This document shows, one piece after another, positions 35,833 to 44,163 of a stretch of 64,000 nt of DNA (position 1 is the first letter of the stretch; each line of letters starts with the position of its first letter). Made by a program: the position numbers and the translations under genes. The notes under the pieces were generated by a model. That model had not been told where the DNA came from and searched no databases. It saw nothing but the letters and a program-made list of their open reading frames with translations. The stretch comes from Chryseobacterium sp. MYb264 (GTDB lineage Bacteria; Bacteroidota; Bacteroidia; Flavobacteriales; Weeksellaceae): contig NZ_CP142422.1 in assembly GCF_035974275.1 (NCBI RefSeq), positions 1,550,001 through 1,614,000 of the forward strand, given 5' to 3'.

Positions 35833-36774
35833 CACCTTCCGAGAAGCGAGAACTGGTTGTTTATTCCGTATCACAGCACGGAGTAAGCACTCGGAATGCG
35901 TGTAAACTTTTCATCATAAGCAGTTCGGTATTTTATTACAAAAAGAAGAAAAACAATGAAGGTGATAGAATCCGTGAGGAGCTGGTGTTGCTCGCAGAAC
36001 AGCATCAGACTTGGGGATTTTGGACGATGCATCACCGTTTGAGAAACTTAGGCTTTGGGTGGAAATCGAAGATTCGACGTAGTCAATCACAAGCGGGTTT
36101 ACAGGATTTACTAATCGATGAAACTGAATCTGAGAAGCAAGCGGAAGAAACGGCTTCCGGCAAGGGTAAAAGAACCTTTGCTTCGACCTATTTATCCCAA
36201 TGTAACGTGGAGTATGGACTTTATGCACGACACTTTGGAGAATGGTAAAAGCGTGAGAAGCCTTAATATTATTGATGATTTTAACAGAGAGATTTTGAAT
36301 ATTACGATCGATACCAGTTTACCATCAGCAAAAGTAGTTTCCGAGCTGGAGCAACTGATCGACTGGCGTGGGAAACCGGAAAAAATAAGAGTTGACAATG
36401 GTCCAGAGTTTATTGCAGGAAAATTAAAAGGCTGGTGCAACGAAAATGAGATTATTCTTCATTATATTCAGCCTGGAAAACCTACGCAAAACTCTTTGGT
36501 GGAGAGATTCAACAGGACTTTTCGGACAGAATTTCTGGATGTTTATCTTTTTGAGAACATCAGGCAGACGAGAAATTACTCAGAAATATGGATGTGGATG
36601 TATAATAATGAGCGCCCTCACAAATCATTGCAATATCTCACACCAAGAGATTTTTTGTTGAAATATGGAAAACTCAAACAAACACAGGCATTAGAGTTTC
36701 CCACATTCCAACAAAATTTTAACAACCACAACAGTAAATTATTAACCAAAAACTCTACTTTTGAATATGCCTAA
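35826..36774 (+). pseudogene. IS3-family transposase OrfB with 22-bp insertion and stop
   Basis: The frame entered after the -1 shift reads EKRELVVYS to MHHRLRNLGFGW. The expected NHKRVYRIY follows only after an extra 22 bp (36063-36084), which changes the frame. A TAA at 36112 then precedes MKLNLRSKRKKRLPARVKEP. The remainder (36118-36774) has the integrase core: TWSMDFMHD, RVDNGPEFIAG, GKPTQNSLVERFNRTFR and the YNNERPHKSLQYLTP tail. Two separate lesions show that the copy is inactive. Confidence 0.85.
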
Positions 36775-36790
36775 GATGGGTGAGATTACA

Positions 36791-37218
36791 GCTTTGCCGT
36801 AATAAGAACCTATTGTTGACTGATATTCATATTCATCCCAACTAAAATCTTTATAGCCGCTCGATATGCCTCCATAAACAACAGTTTCAGGTGAGCCAAA
36901 TTTATTATCCATAACCACCCAGGCCAGTTCTTTATCTCGTCTTCTAAAATCTGTCCAGTTCAGTCCAAAACCAGTTCCCGGTTGAATTATAGCAAGCACC
37001 TTCGCTGATTTTTGATTAGACCAATACAATGCTTGATAAGTCGCAACTCCTTCTCCTCCAATAAAAATTAGACTAAATTTTTCTGGACCATGGCTGGCAT
37101 CAAATTCTGCAAGCCTCTCATATACTGTCCAATGTGCGAATGGTTTTGCAAATTTCTCGTGAAATCTGCTATATCTATCTAAATTAAAATTTGGAGGTAA
37201 AGGTCTAGATGTAATTTC
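36791..37218 (-). pseudogene. Gene fragment cut by the IS3 element, function unknown
   Basis: Reading the minus strand from a stop at 37219, the frame is open for more than 140 codons and runs into the IS right end. Recognisable pieces include RFHEKFAKPFAHWTVYERLA, FSLIFIGGEGVATYQALYW and WTDFRRRDKELAWVVMDNKF. The composition is that of a real protein rather than noise, but no family is recognised. Both ends are missing: the C-terminus at the IS, and the N-terminus at the joint with a transposase remnant. Confidence 0.6.
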
Positions 37219-37222
37219 CTAG

Positions 37223-37369
37223 CGAAAGCAAAACAGAAAGCGTCGTTTTAAATGTAAAAACTGTGGCATTTATCTTACTTCGGATAATAAATATAGGAAC
37301 GCTCCAAAGTTCAGTTACAGTCAAAATAAAGTATCAATATTTCTATATATCGGATATAAGGCAGTGTAA
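37223..37369 (+). pseudogene. Transposase zinc-ribbon remnant
   Basis: The 48-codon open fragment includes KRRFKCKNCGIYLTSDNK, the second half of the N-terminal zinc-ribbon common to IS1- and ISL3/IS1595-type transposases. It has no start codon and the rest of the gene is gone. It abuts the truncated minus-strand gene, so this mobile element caused or followed that break. Confidence 0.55.
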
Positions 37370-37457
37370 TCTTCCCTTATCAATATAAAGTTATCGTTTT
37401 TTGAGATTAATTTATATAAGATTTGCAACAATCATTTTTTATTGATGTTTGGATAAA

Positions 37458-37934
37458 TTATTTTTTTATTATTTGATTGATCATCTTAGCCCAAGGCATT
37501 CGACCTAACCTAATATAATCTATTGCATGAATTAAATAAGCTAAAAATAATCCATACGTGAGATCTTCTGCCATATGAACACCATAAAAATTTTCTCGAT
37601 CTGGTAAAGAAAATAATGTTTCAATTCCATCATTTTTATCTTTATCAAAATAATATCCAGTAGCTAAATAGTTTGATTTACCGAAAATAATTAATTCAGG
37701 ATTATATATTGATTTATCTAAATCTTTTGAAAACAATAATGTGTTAATTTCAGCAGCATTGGTAAGTCTATTACTTGTCTTTTCGTAAGCAACATATCTA
37801 CTAATTATTGATGTGAAAATTGGATTTCTGTATTTGGGTAAAACATCGCATTGTATATCATTTTCAAACTCTGGCAAATGTGGATCTAGTTGAAAAATTC
37901 CAACATTTTCCCTCTTACTACCAAAATAATCCAA
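37458..37934 (-). CDS. Unknown protein, probably N-terminally truncated
   Basis: 158 residues starting at a TTG. The same frame stays open upstream through ENLVIEFLGKSKKINL into the end of the AcuI-like gene, so the original start was probably lost. No signal peptide or domain is recognised. A mixed polar composition (RYVAYEKTSNRLTNAAEINT, LIIFGKSNYLATGYYFDKD) and a hydrophobic stretch near 130 (YGLFLAYLIHAIDYI) are seen. It lies 35 bp after the reductase on the same strand, at the edge of IS debris. Confidence 0.5.
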   Translation of the reverse strand: MDYFGSKRENVGIFQLDPHLPEFENDIQCDVLPKYRNPIFTSIISRYVAYEKTSNRLTNAAEINTLLFSKDLDKSIYNPELIIFGKSNYLATGYYFDKDKNDGIETLFSLPDRENFYGVHMAEDLTYGLFLAYLIHAIDYIRLGRMPWAKMINQIIKK

Positions 37935-37969
37935 ATTAATCTTTTTTGATTTGCCTAAGAATTCAATTA

Positions 37970-38962
37970 CTAAATTTTCAACACCGCCCTTCCCTGCATT
38001 TTCCCGTTATAAATTCTATCAATATATTCAGGCAGCACTTCAAGACTTATTTCCTTGGCTAGATCATTAAGTTGCTGAGGTTTCCAATCTGTTCCCAAAT
38101 TTTCCCAAACAGGAAGTCTTTTCTCCAAAGGAATTTCCACGCTGTCGATTCCGATTAATTGAATGCCTTTAAGAATAAAAGGGAAAACGGTTGTGTTAAG
38201 TTCTTCTCCGCCTACCATCCCGCAGGTTGTAACGACTCCTTCATAATGGAGACTCTTGATTAATGTCGCCAGAATATTTCCTCCCACAGTATCGATAGCC
38301 GCCGAAAAATGGGGTTTAAGTAAAGCCTTTCCGCTTTTATCTTCAAAATCCTGTCTTGAAATAACTTCAGTTGCGCCCAATGATTTCAAAAAAGGAACTG
38401 CTTCTTCTTTAGAGCTGATTGCCGCCACATGAAATCCCAATTTCGCTAAAATGGCAACCGCAAAAGAACCGACTCCGCCTGTAGATCCGCTTACTGCGAC
38501 AATTCCTTTTTCAGGTGTGATTCCGTTGCGAAGCAATGCCTGCACCGAAAGGCCTGCCGTAAAACCAGCTGTTCCGTAGATCATTGCTTCTTTAACAGAA
38601 AGACCTTGTGGTAATTTAATAATCCAACTTTCAGGAACAACAATGTACTGTCTGAATCCTCCGTTGGTATTCATCCCTAAATCAAAGCCTGTTACCAAAA
38701 CCTGATCTCCACTTTTCCAGAGTGAAGAAGAGGAAACTTCAACTGTTCCTGCGGCATCAACTCCAGGTGTATGGGGATATTTTCTCGTTACCCCTTTATT
38801 TCCTTTCGCAGATAATGCATCTTTGTAATTAAGCGAACTGTATTCTACTTTTATCAATACTTTTCCTTCAGGAATATCTTCAATTTGCTTTTCTACAATT
38901 TTTGAGCTGTACGTGCCATCTTCCTGCTCTGCTGTTTCTAAAGCCTGATATGTTTTTATCAT
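37970..38962 (-). CDS. YhdH/AcuI-family NADPH-dependent quinone or acryloyl-CoA reductase
   Basis: 330 residues, zinc-free medium-chain reductase. Motifs: SSLNYKDALSAKGNKGVTRKYPHTPGVDAA (conserved start), AMIYGTAGFTAGLSV, the NADP-binding VSGSTGGVGSFAVAIL and the terminal GKMQGRAVLKI. The family reduces acryloyl-CoA or quinones. It is the last gene of the seven-gene minus-strand operon starting at 44034 and begins 20 bp after the acetolactate decarboxylase gene. A role in removing reactive alkenes fits the neighbours. Confidence 0.92.
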   Translation of the reverse strand: MIKTYQALETAEQEDGTYSSKIVEKQIEDIPEGKVLIKVEYSSLNYKDALSAKGNKGVTRKYPHTPGVDAAGTVEVSSSSLWKSGDQVLVTGFDLGMNTNGGFRQYIVVPESWIIKLPQGLSVKEAMIYGTAGFTAGLSVQALLRNGITPEKGIVAVSGSTGGVGSFAVAILAKLGFHVAAISSKEEAVPFLKSLGATEVISRQDFEDKSGKALLKPHFSAAIDTVGGNILATLIKSLHYEGVVTTCGMVGGEELNTTVFPFILKGIQLIGIDSVEIPLEKRLPVWENLGTDWKPQQLNDLAKEISLEVLPEYIDRIYNGKMQGRAVLKI

Positions 38963-38982
38963 AATAATTTTTTTGTATTAAT

Positions 38983-39780
38983 TTAATAAACAGAAGAAGC
39001 TTCTTTCCCTTCAAACTTCAACTGACGGAAGCGATTGTTTTCACGAAGCAATTCGATATCATAGCCACTTTTTTCATTAAGATAAATTTTAATTTCTGCG
39101 TTTACAAGATTTCCGGACATCAGATGCCCAGCAAATTTTCTATCATCTGAAATAAAGTGAAAATGGAACGGAGAAAGATCAACATTACTTAATAAAGATG
39201 GGGTAAAATAACCCACCATTGTTCCTTTTATATTTTTTGCCTTGTACTGAGGTCTCACTTTCATTAATATCGCAAGCTCAGTCGTATCATCCGGAGAAAC
39301 AGGATTTGCGCCTCCTACAGTAATTTCTGCCCAAGTTCCCTCAATTTTAATGGCATAAGGCAGATTTTGAGTAGTTAATAATTCCTGAACTTTACTTTGT
39401 AATTCTTCGAAACTTCCCGTGAAAGTTAAGTTTTTCACGACATCAGCTTTAAAATAAGTAAGCGAAGTAAATGGGGATTTCAGACTTTCTGACGCAACTT
39501 CTACTTTGCCATTGGGTGGAATTCTATAAATAATTCCATCCAGAGCAATAAGTTCTCCGTTGAGATGATTAAATGTTCCCAGTCCGAAATCTCCATGCGT
39601 TTTTAATTCCTTCACTGTGTGTGTTCCCTCATAAATTCCTCTGCGCATTGCATCAATCATAGAATAATGCCAAATTCTTTCTTCCTGAGATTTTTTTTGA
39701 TTTTTAATAGGTTGTTGCGCAATTCCCGATATCCAGGTGAACAAAACCAAAAGAGACAAACTAAAAATTGTTTTTTTCAT
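38983..39780 (-). CDS. budA: Alpha-acetolactate decarboxylase with signal peptide
   Basis: 265 residues. The signal peptide (MKKTIFSLSLLVLFTWISGIAQQ) is followed by the acetolactate decarboxylase domain: THGDFGLGTFNHLNGELIALDG near 60 and the metal-binding SPFHFHFISDDRKFAGH near 205 (His-x-His and His). The enzyme turns 2-acetolactate into acetoin. A secreted form without an acetolactate synthase nearby is odd, so in this operon it may act on another beta-keto or alpha-hydroxy acid. Spacing to the cupin gene upstream is 41 bp. Confidence 0.92.
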   Translation of the reverse strand: MKKTIFSLSLLVLFTWISGIAQQPIKNQKKSQEERIWHYSMIDAMRRGIYEGTHTVKELKTHGDFGLGTFNHLNGELIALDGIIYRIPPNGKVEVASESLKSPFTSLTYFKADVVKNLTFTGSFEELQSKVQELLTTQNLPYAIKIEGTWAEITVGGANPVSPDDTTELAILMKVRPQYKAKNIKGTMVGYFTPSLLSNVDLSPFHFHFISDDRKFAGHLMSGNLVNAEIKIYLNEKSGYDIELLRENNRFRQLKFEGKEASSVY

Positions 39781-39821
39781 AATAATTGGGAATGATGTTA
39801 TTTAGAATATTTGATAAAAAC

Positions 39822-40235
39822 TTATTTCTTTTGATAATAATTATCCTTTCCCTCAATCCAGTCTTTTCTTGCCGGACTAAAAAAATCGATGTCAATCGTA
39901 TCATCCTCCAAAGCTGTAAAACTGTGAGGAACATTCGGTGGAATAATCATTCCCTGCCCTGCTTTTACAATATATTCCTTGTCCAAAATATTCACTTTCA
40001 CGCTTCCTTTGGTAATCAGAGAATACTGTTCGTTGGAGTACTGATGCGTCGGAACCACCGCTCCTTTTTTGTAGGTGAAATATCCGATAGTTCCCTGTTC
40101 GCCGGAAATCATTCCTCGTGTGAGAAGTTCGTTCACGGGTTTTGTCGGTAACTCTCTTAAGGTAAATGTCTGAACGTTCTGTGCAGAAACTGTTGCTGTA
40201 AAAAACAGGCTTGTGATGAATAATATAGTTTTCAT
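39822..40235 (-). CDS. Secreted cupin-domain protein
   Basis: 137 residues with an export signal (MKTILFITSLFFTATVSAQN). The single cupin barrel has VVPTHQYSNEQYSLITKGSV and KAGQGMIIPPNVPHSF motifs; one histidine of the usual metal set is in THQYSNEQ and one in VPHSF. The function may be metal-dependent isomerase, dioxygenase or binding protein. It starts 1 bp after the DUF417 gene, so the two are translationally coupled. Confidence 0.88.
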   Translation of the reverse strand: MKTILFITSLFFTATVSAQNVQTFTLRELPTKPVNELLTRGMISGEQGTIGYFTYKKGAVVPTHQYSNEQYSLITKGSVKVNILDKEYIVKAGQGMIIPPNVPHSFTALEDDTIDIDFFSPARKDWIEGKDNYYQKK

Positions 40236-40236
40236 T

Positions 40237-40797
40237 TTATAGATTGTTATTTAAAATTTTCTTCGCCGAATCTGATGCAATCACCAATCCGCCCGCAAGC
40301 ATAATGATATCTTTGATGACCAGTCTTCCTGCGCCCGACAGATAAGGGAATCCGTGCTCAGAACTTCCCAAATCCGGTACATAGACTTCCGGTGTTGTAA
40401 TGAGAAACGAAAGTGTGACCAGAGACATTCCAAAAGTGAGTAAACCACCTGCCAAACCTATTTTTGGAGACCAGATTCCCAGCAAAGTCAGTAAACCGAT
40501 GGCAACAATTGCAGTTCCCAATCCGTACGCAAAAGTGTAAGTTCCGTTTTCTGCATTCCATTTGATGTTGCCCGGAATTACTTCGCCTTCTTTATTTTTG
40601 TGCGCTTTGTATTCGTCCGGATGATTATAGAAAAAACTCATCACCGGACTGTTTGCCACAAAGGGAACGATGCCATCTGCTTCGTATTGAAAAGCTTTCA
40701 AACCACCAATCCAAGCCACTACCACAAAAATTGAAATTCTTAAAAAGTTGATAAAGTGCCTTTGACTGTCAGCGATTATTCGAATTAAATTATTCAT
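40237..40797 (-). CDS. DUF417 (YkgB/RclC-like) membrane protein
   Basis: 186 residues with four predicted membrane helices (about 20-37, 90-110, 113-135 and 158-175). Motifs WIGGLKAFQYEADGIVPFVA and NSPVMSFFY are the DUF417 hallmark. RclC of E. coli, a member of this family, belongs to the reactive-chlorine resistance operon, but its exact activity is not settled. Placement among secreted cupin, decarboxylase and propeller proteins suggests redox stress at the envelope. Confidence 0.92.
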   Translation of the reverse strand: MNNLIRIIADSQRHFINFLRISIFVVVAWIGGLKAFQYEADGIVPFVANSPVMSFFYNHPDEYKAHKNKEGEVIPGNIKWNAENGTYTFAYGLGTAIVAIGLLTLLGIWSPKIGLAGGLLTFGMSLVTLSFLITTPEVYVPDLGSSEHGFPYLSGAGRLVIKDIIMLAGGLVIASDSAKKILNNNL

Positions 40798-40808
40798 TTC
40801 ATTTGATT

Positions 40809-41939
40809 TTAAATTTTAATTCTAAACACTTTAAAAGGTTTTTTAAACTGCGCTGCCCCATCGTGAAACCAAGGCATCAGCTGAATTTGAGAATTGGAAA
40901 TGTATAAATATCCATCATCAGAAATACTGTAACTGTCAGGCCAAATCAGTTTTTCATCGTCTTTTACAATCGTTTGCATTTTCAAATCAGGCGTAATTTT
41001 TACAATTGAATTTTTCTCTAAATCTCCCAAGTATAGGTTTCCTTTTTTATCGAAAATCATCCCGTCTGTCGTTATGAATTTTCCTAAATCTTCTACACTT
41101 TTGTTTAAAACAGCATCAGTTGTTTTAAAATCTCTCAACAAATCAGTTTTAATTCTGTACAAACGGTTATCTGTAAGCGGTTTGTAGTATAGATATTGAT
41201 TATCGGGAGTCAGCGCAATACCATCAGAATTTACTTTCAGCAAAGAACCGTCACCTTTTTTAAGCTCTGTTCCCAAAGGAGAAAAATGATAATTCGGATC
41301 AGATTTAACGGAAGCGGAATTGGCTAAAATCAATTTTGAATCGCCTGTATTAATATTTAAAACCACGATTCCTCCTGTATTTGAATTGCTTAAATAGGCA
41401 AAACCATTTTCATTATCCACCCGGATATCATTGATGTAAACATCTTCGTTTACCACATTTTCGGGAAATCTGTATATTTTCTCAATTTTATTAGTGGCTA
41501 AATTGATTTTAACAACTTTACTGCTGTGCTGGTACACTTTTCCAAGCCCAATTCCTGCTGCATCTACTACCCAAAGAAATCCTTTGTCATCGGTAACTAC
41601 AGACTGTACGGTGACAAATTTGTTTTGTCCGTCTTCGCCTTTTTTGAAGTTGTTCCATTCTGCATCGGGATAAGGAATGGGTTTTCCATCTTTCACCTCA
41701 ACCACAGAATAAGAATGCTTGTCCAGCCAATACGGATAATTCACAAAAACCCTGTTATCTTTTGCCACGGCAACACCCGTTAACTGATATGTGCTGTCCG
41801 AGAAAACCTCTTCCAACTGTGCATTTTTTTGTATTGAAATTTCATTCTCAAACTTTGTATTAGCCTGATTCGGAGATTTATTGCAGGCGGCTAGTGAAAC
41901 TAATGCCATTGCCAATACTGCTATATTTTTAAAGTTCAT
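40809..41939 (-). CDS. Yellow/major-royal-jelly-type beta-propeller lipoprotein (L-dopachrome tautomerase-related)
   Basis: 376 residues. Lipoprotein signal MNFKNIAVLAMALVSLAAC. The six-bladed propeller of the MRJP/yellow family is recognisable by RVFVNYPYW, PYPDAEWNNF, FLWVVDAAGIGLGKVYQHSS and ADQL-like LTPDNQYLYYKPL motifs. It shares about half of its pattern with the protein encoded at 42982, so the two are paralogues in one operon. Family members bind small amines or lactones or act as lactonases. The substrate here is unknown. It lies 24 bp after the reductase gene. Confidence 0.88.
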   Translation of the reverse strand: MNFKNIAVLAMALVSLAACNKSPNQANTKFENEISIQKNAQLEEVFSDSTYQLTGVAVAKDNRVFVNYPYWLDKHSYSVVEVKDGKPIPYPDAEWNNFKKGEDGQNKFVTVQSVVTDDKGFLWVVDAAGIGLGKVYQHSSKVVKINLATNKIEKIYRFPENVVNEDVYINDIRVDNENGFAYLSNSNTGGIVVLNINTGDSKLILANSASVKSDPNYHFSPLGTELKKGDGSLLKVNSDGIALTPDNQYLYYKPLTDNRLYRIKTDLLRDFKTTDAVLNKSVEDLGKFITTDGMIFDKKGNLYLGDLEKNSIVKITPDLKMQTIVKDDEKLIWPDSYSISDDGYLYISNSQIQLMPWFHDGAAQFKKPFKVFRIKI

Positions 41940-41963
41940 TTTGATACTTTTAAATGATTGATT

Positions 41964-42899
41964 TTACAAAGTAACCACGATTTTACCAACTGTTCTGCCC
42001 GTTTCTTGTTCCAGATGTGCTTCTCTCATTTGTTCGAAAGGAAATATTTTGGAAACGTGAGGTTTAACGGCCCTTCTTTCCAATAAAGAAGCAATCTGTT
42101 TCATATCTTCACCGCTGGATTGTACGAGAATGAAATAGCCTTTTACGCCTTTGGATTGTGCTTTTGAAGTCACTTCTTCATTCAAACCTGTTGGGATACT
42201 GATGATAGAACCGCCTTCTTTGGTTACTTCAAGAGAATGGTCGATATTGTCTCCGCCAATCGTATCCAAAACAAAATCGAAAGTTCTTCCTGCCGACTTC
42301 CAGTCGAAACCGTGATAATCAATATGTGAATCTGCACCTAAACTCAATACAAAATCTTTATTTTTTGCGGAAGAAGTTCCCGCCACTTTTGCTCCCAAAT
42401 GTTTGGCAATCTGCACTGCGATATGTCCCACTCCACCCGAAGCTGCGTGAACCAAAACGTTCTGCCCTTCCTGAATTTTAGCATTGTGTACCAAAGCCTG
42501 ATACGCCGTAAGCGCTACCAAAGTGGAAGCTGCAGCGTCTTCGAAAGAGATATTTTGAGGTTTTAAAGCCAGTTGATTAGTCGGAGCTGCAACATATTCT
42601 GCATATGCTTTTCCGTGTCCTGGAAAGTTAACCATTCCGAAAACCTCATCGCCCACTTTAAAATCTGAACTTCTAGTTTCTTCCACAATTCCCGAAATAT
42701 CCCAACCCAAAATCAATGGATTTTCTGTTTTTATTCTCCCATAAACTCCTTTTCCTGCACGGCTTTTTACATCTACCGGATTGATGCTGATGGCTTTTAC
42801 TTTTACTAAAACTTCGCCCTCGTTAATGGTTGGTTTTGCTAATTCTACGTATTCTAAATTGTCTACGTTTCCGGCTTCTTTTAATACAATTGCTTTCAT
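41964..42899 (-). CDS. Zinc-type medium-chain NADP-dependent oxidoreductase
   Basis: 311 residues. GroES-like half at about 1-120 with NPVDVKSRAGKGVYG and PLILGWDISGIVEE; no zinc ligands are seen, so it is of the quinone oxidoreductase type. NADP site VLVHAASGGVGHIAVQIAKH near 148. It probably reduces quinones or alpha,beta-unsaturated carbonyls. It starts 82 bp after the first propeller gene of the operon. Confidence 0.92.
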   Translation of the reverse strand: MKAIVLKEAGNVDNLEYVELAKPTINEGEVLVKVKAISINPVDVKSRAGKGVYGRIKTENPLILGWDISGIVEETRSSDFKVGDEVFGMVNFPGHGKAYAEYVAAPTNQLALKPQNISFEDAAASTLVALTAYQALVHNAKIQEGQNVLVHAASGGVGHIAVQIAKHLGAKVAGTSSAKNKDFVLSLGADSHIDYHGFDWKSAGRTFDFVLDTIGGDNIDHSLEVTKEGGSIISIPTGLNEEVTSKAQSKGVKGYFILVQSSGEDMKQIASLLERRAVKPHVSKIFPFEQMREAHLEQETGRTVGKIVVTL

Positions 42900-42981
42900 A
42901 ATGTTGCTATTTTTTAATGTTATTTATTTGAATTATTTTATTTAAATCTTGAAATGAGTTTAATTTAGTTGTGGTTTTACA

Positions 42982-44034
42982 TTAATTTTTAAGCTTATAA
43001 ATCACCACAGGAAATTTCACTTTACTCTTTCCTTTTTGAAATGCCGCCAAACGGTTCAGTTGACCTGTCGGAATCCAGAGATATCCATCATCATCAATCC
43101 ATAAAGCGTCTGCCCAAAGCAATCTTTTGTCTTTAATGACCAGACTTTCTTTTCCTTCTGGCGAGATTTTGATGATTTCACTTTTGTTAACATCGCTTAC
43201 ATAAATATTCCCATCTGTATCGATAGCCGTTCCTCCTGTTGATGGGGTTTTATAGAATAATTCCACTTTGGAAGCCAAATCTTTTTCGGATATATTTTCA
43301 TCATTCAGATAGTGTGTTTCCACTCTCCAAAGCGGTCCGCTTGCAGGCTGGAAATACAGCCATTTTCCATCGGGAGAAATTTCCAATTGGTCTGCGTGGA
43401 TTCTCACTTCATTTCCTTTCTCATCTTTCATTATTTTTCCTTCGGCTTTTATCGGTAAATTATCAGTTGTTGAAGAATGATTTTCCAAAACTCTCCTGCC
43501 TTTTCCTGTTGTTTTATCTAATATAATTAAAGCCGGTTCACCCGCATCTGTCAAATAAATCGTGTTTCCTGAAATTCTTAAATCATCGATAAAAGTCGAA
43601 GGTTTTGCAATTCCTGAAAGTGGAATTATCTGTTGAACCGTATTGGTTTTAATATCAATTGAAACTAGTTTTAATGCATTTCCCGATAATGGATTTTTTC
43701 CCATTGAAGGTGTTCCTGTGTCCACAATCCAAAGCAAACCGTCTGGTCCTAATCTCAGTGAATTGGTTCTTACGAATTTTTCATTCATATCTGCTCCAGA
43801 TTCCCAATTGTTCCAGTCTTCATTTGGATAGGGAATGATTTTTCCGTTTTTCAGAACTTCTCCGATTCTCATTCCTTTATCGCCTTCAATTCTTGGAAAA
43901 TTAACGAAGATTCTTCCGTCTGAACTTGTTGTAACACCATTCCAGACGATATCTGATGTTGCTGCTTTTTCTAATTGTGCATTCGCTACTCCGAAGAAAA
44001 GAAATAAGGTAAGAAGATTGAATTTAGTTTTCAT
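42982..44034 (-). CDS. Secreted yellow/major-royal-jelly-type beta-propeller protein
   Basis: Start placed at 44034, giving the signal peptide MKTKFNLLTLFLFFGVANAQ. The 350-residue protein has the MRJP propeller motifs GRIFVNFPRI, IPYPNEDWNNW, RLGPDGLLWIVDTG and ADQLEISPDGKWLYFQPASG. It is the first gene of the seven-gene operon. A -7 element (TACCTTTG on the minus strand, 44066-44073) and the 37-bp box (44094-44130) lie directly upstream. It is a paralogue of the lipoprotein at 40809. Confidence 0.88.
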   Translation of the reverse strand: MKTKFNLLTLFLFFGVANAQLEKAATSDIVWNGVTTSSDGRIFVNFPRIEGDKGMRIGEVLKNGKIIPYPNEDWNNWESGADMNEKFVRTNSLRLGPDGLLWIVDTGTPSMGKNPLSGNALKLVSIDIKTNTVQQIIPLSGIAKPSTFIDDLRISGNTIYLTDAGEPALIILDKTTGKGRRVLENHSSTTDNLPIKAEGKIMKDEKGNEVRIHADQLEISPDGKWLYFQPASGPLWRVETHYLNDENISEKDLASKVELFYKTPSTGGTAIDTDGNIYVSDVNKSEIIKISPEGKESLVIKDKRLLWADALWIDDDGYLWIPTGQLNRLAAFQKGKSKVKFPVVIYKLKN

Positions 44035-44065
44035 TTTATTTTGATTTTCCATGATTTTAATAAGT

Positions 44066-44130
44066 CAAAGGTAGAAGTACTATGTCTGAATAAATAGTAC
44101 ATTTCGGGGGAAGAATAGCACAGATTTACA
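44066..44130 (-). promoter_or_regulatory. Promoter with 37-bp box, copy a
   Basis: The minus-strand -7 element TACCTTTG is at 44066-44073. The 37-bp box at 44094-44130 contains, on the plus strand, TAGTACA (44095) and TAGCACA (44116) exactly 21 bp apart, with a G-rich centre and ACAGATTTACAG at its right edge. It heads the seven-gene operon ending with the AcuI-like reductase. Confidence 0.75.
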
Positions 44131-44139
44131 GAAATGAAA

Positions 44140-44159
44140 AATCCTCCAACTGGAGGATT
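44140..44159 (-). terminator. Terminator of the metallo-hydrolase gene
   Basis: AATCCTCC (44140-44147) pairs with GGAGGATT (44152-44159). On the minus strand it is followed by TTTTC. It lies 5 bp after the stop of the 44164 gene. Confidence 0.75.
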
Positions 44160-44163
44160 CGGT

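Larger units (their letters stand above)
35508..36790 (+). mobile_element. IS3-family insertion sequence, decayed
   Basis: The left end TGTAATCCTCCCC (35508) and right end GGGTGAGATTACA (36778-36790) are imperfect inverted repeats sharing TGTAATC. Between them lie orfA and orfB in the usual -1 frame order with an A6G slippery site. No matching target duplication is visible (TAC on the left, GCT on the right), which suggests rearrangement after insertion. orfB is broken, so the element cannot move alone. It interrupts a minus-strand gene whose fragment continues to 37218. Confidence 0.75.

Noticed and set aside
36778..36793. Target-site duplication for the IS3 element
   Set aside because: The flanking bases differ (TAC on the left, GCT on the right), so no duplication can be claimed.
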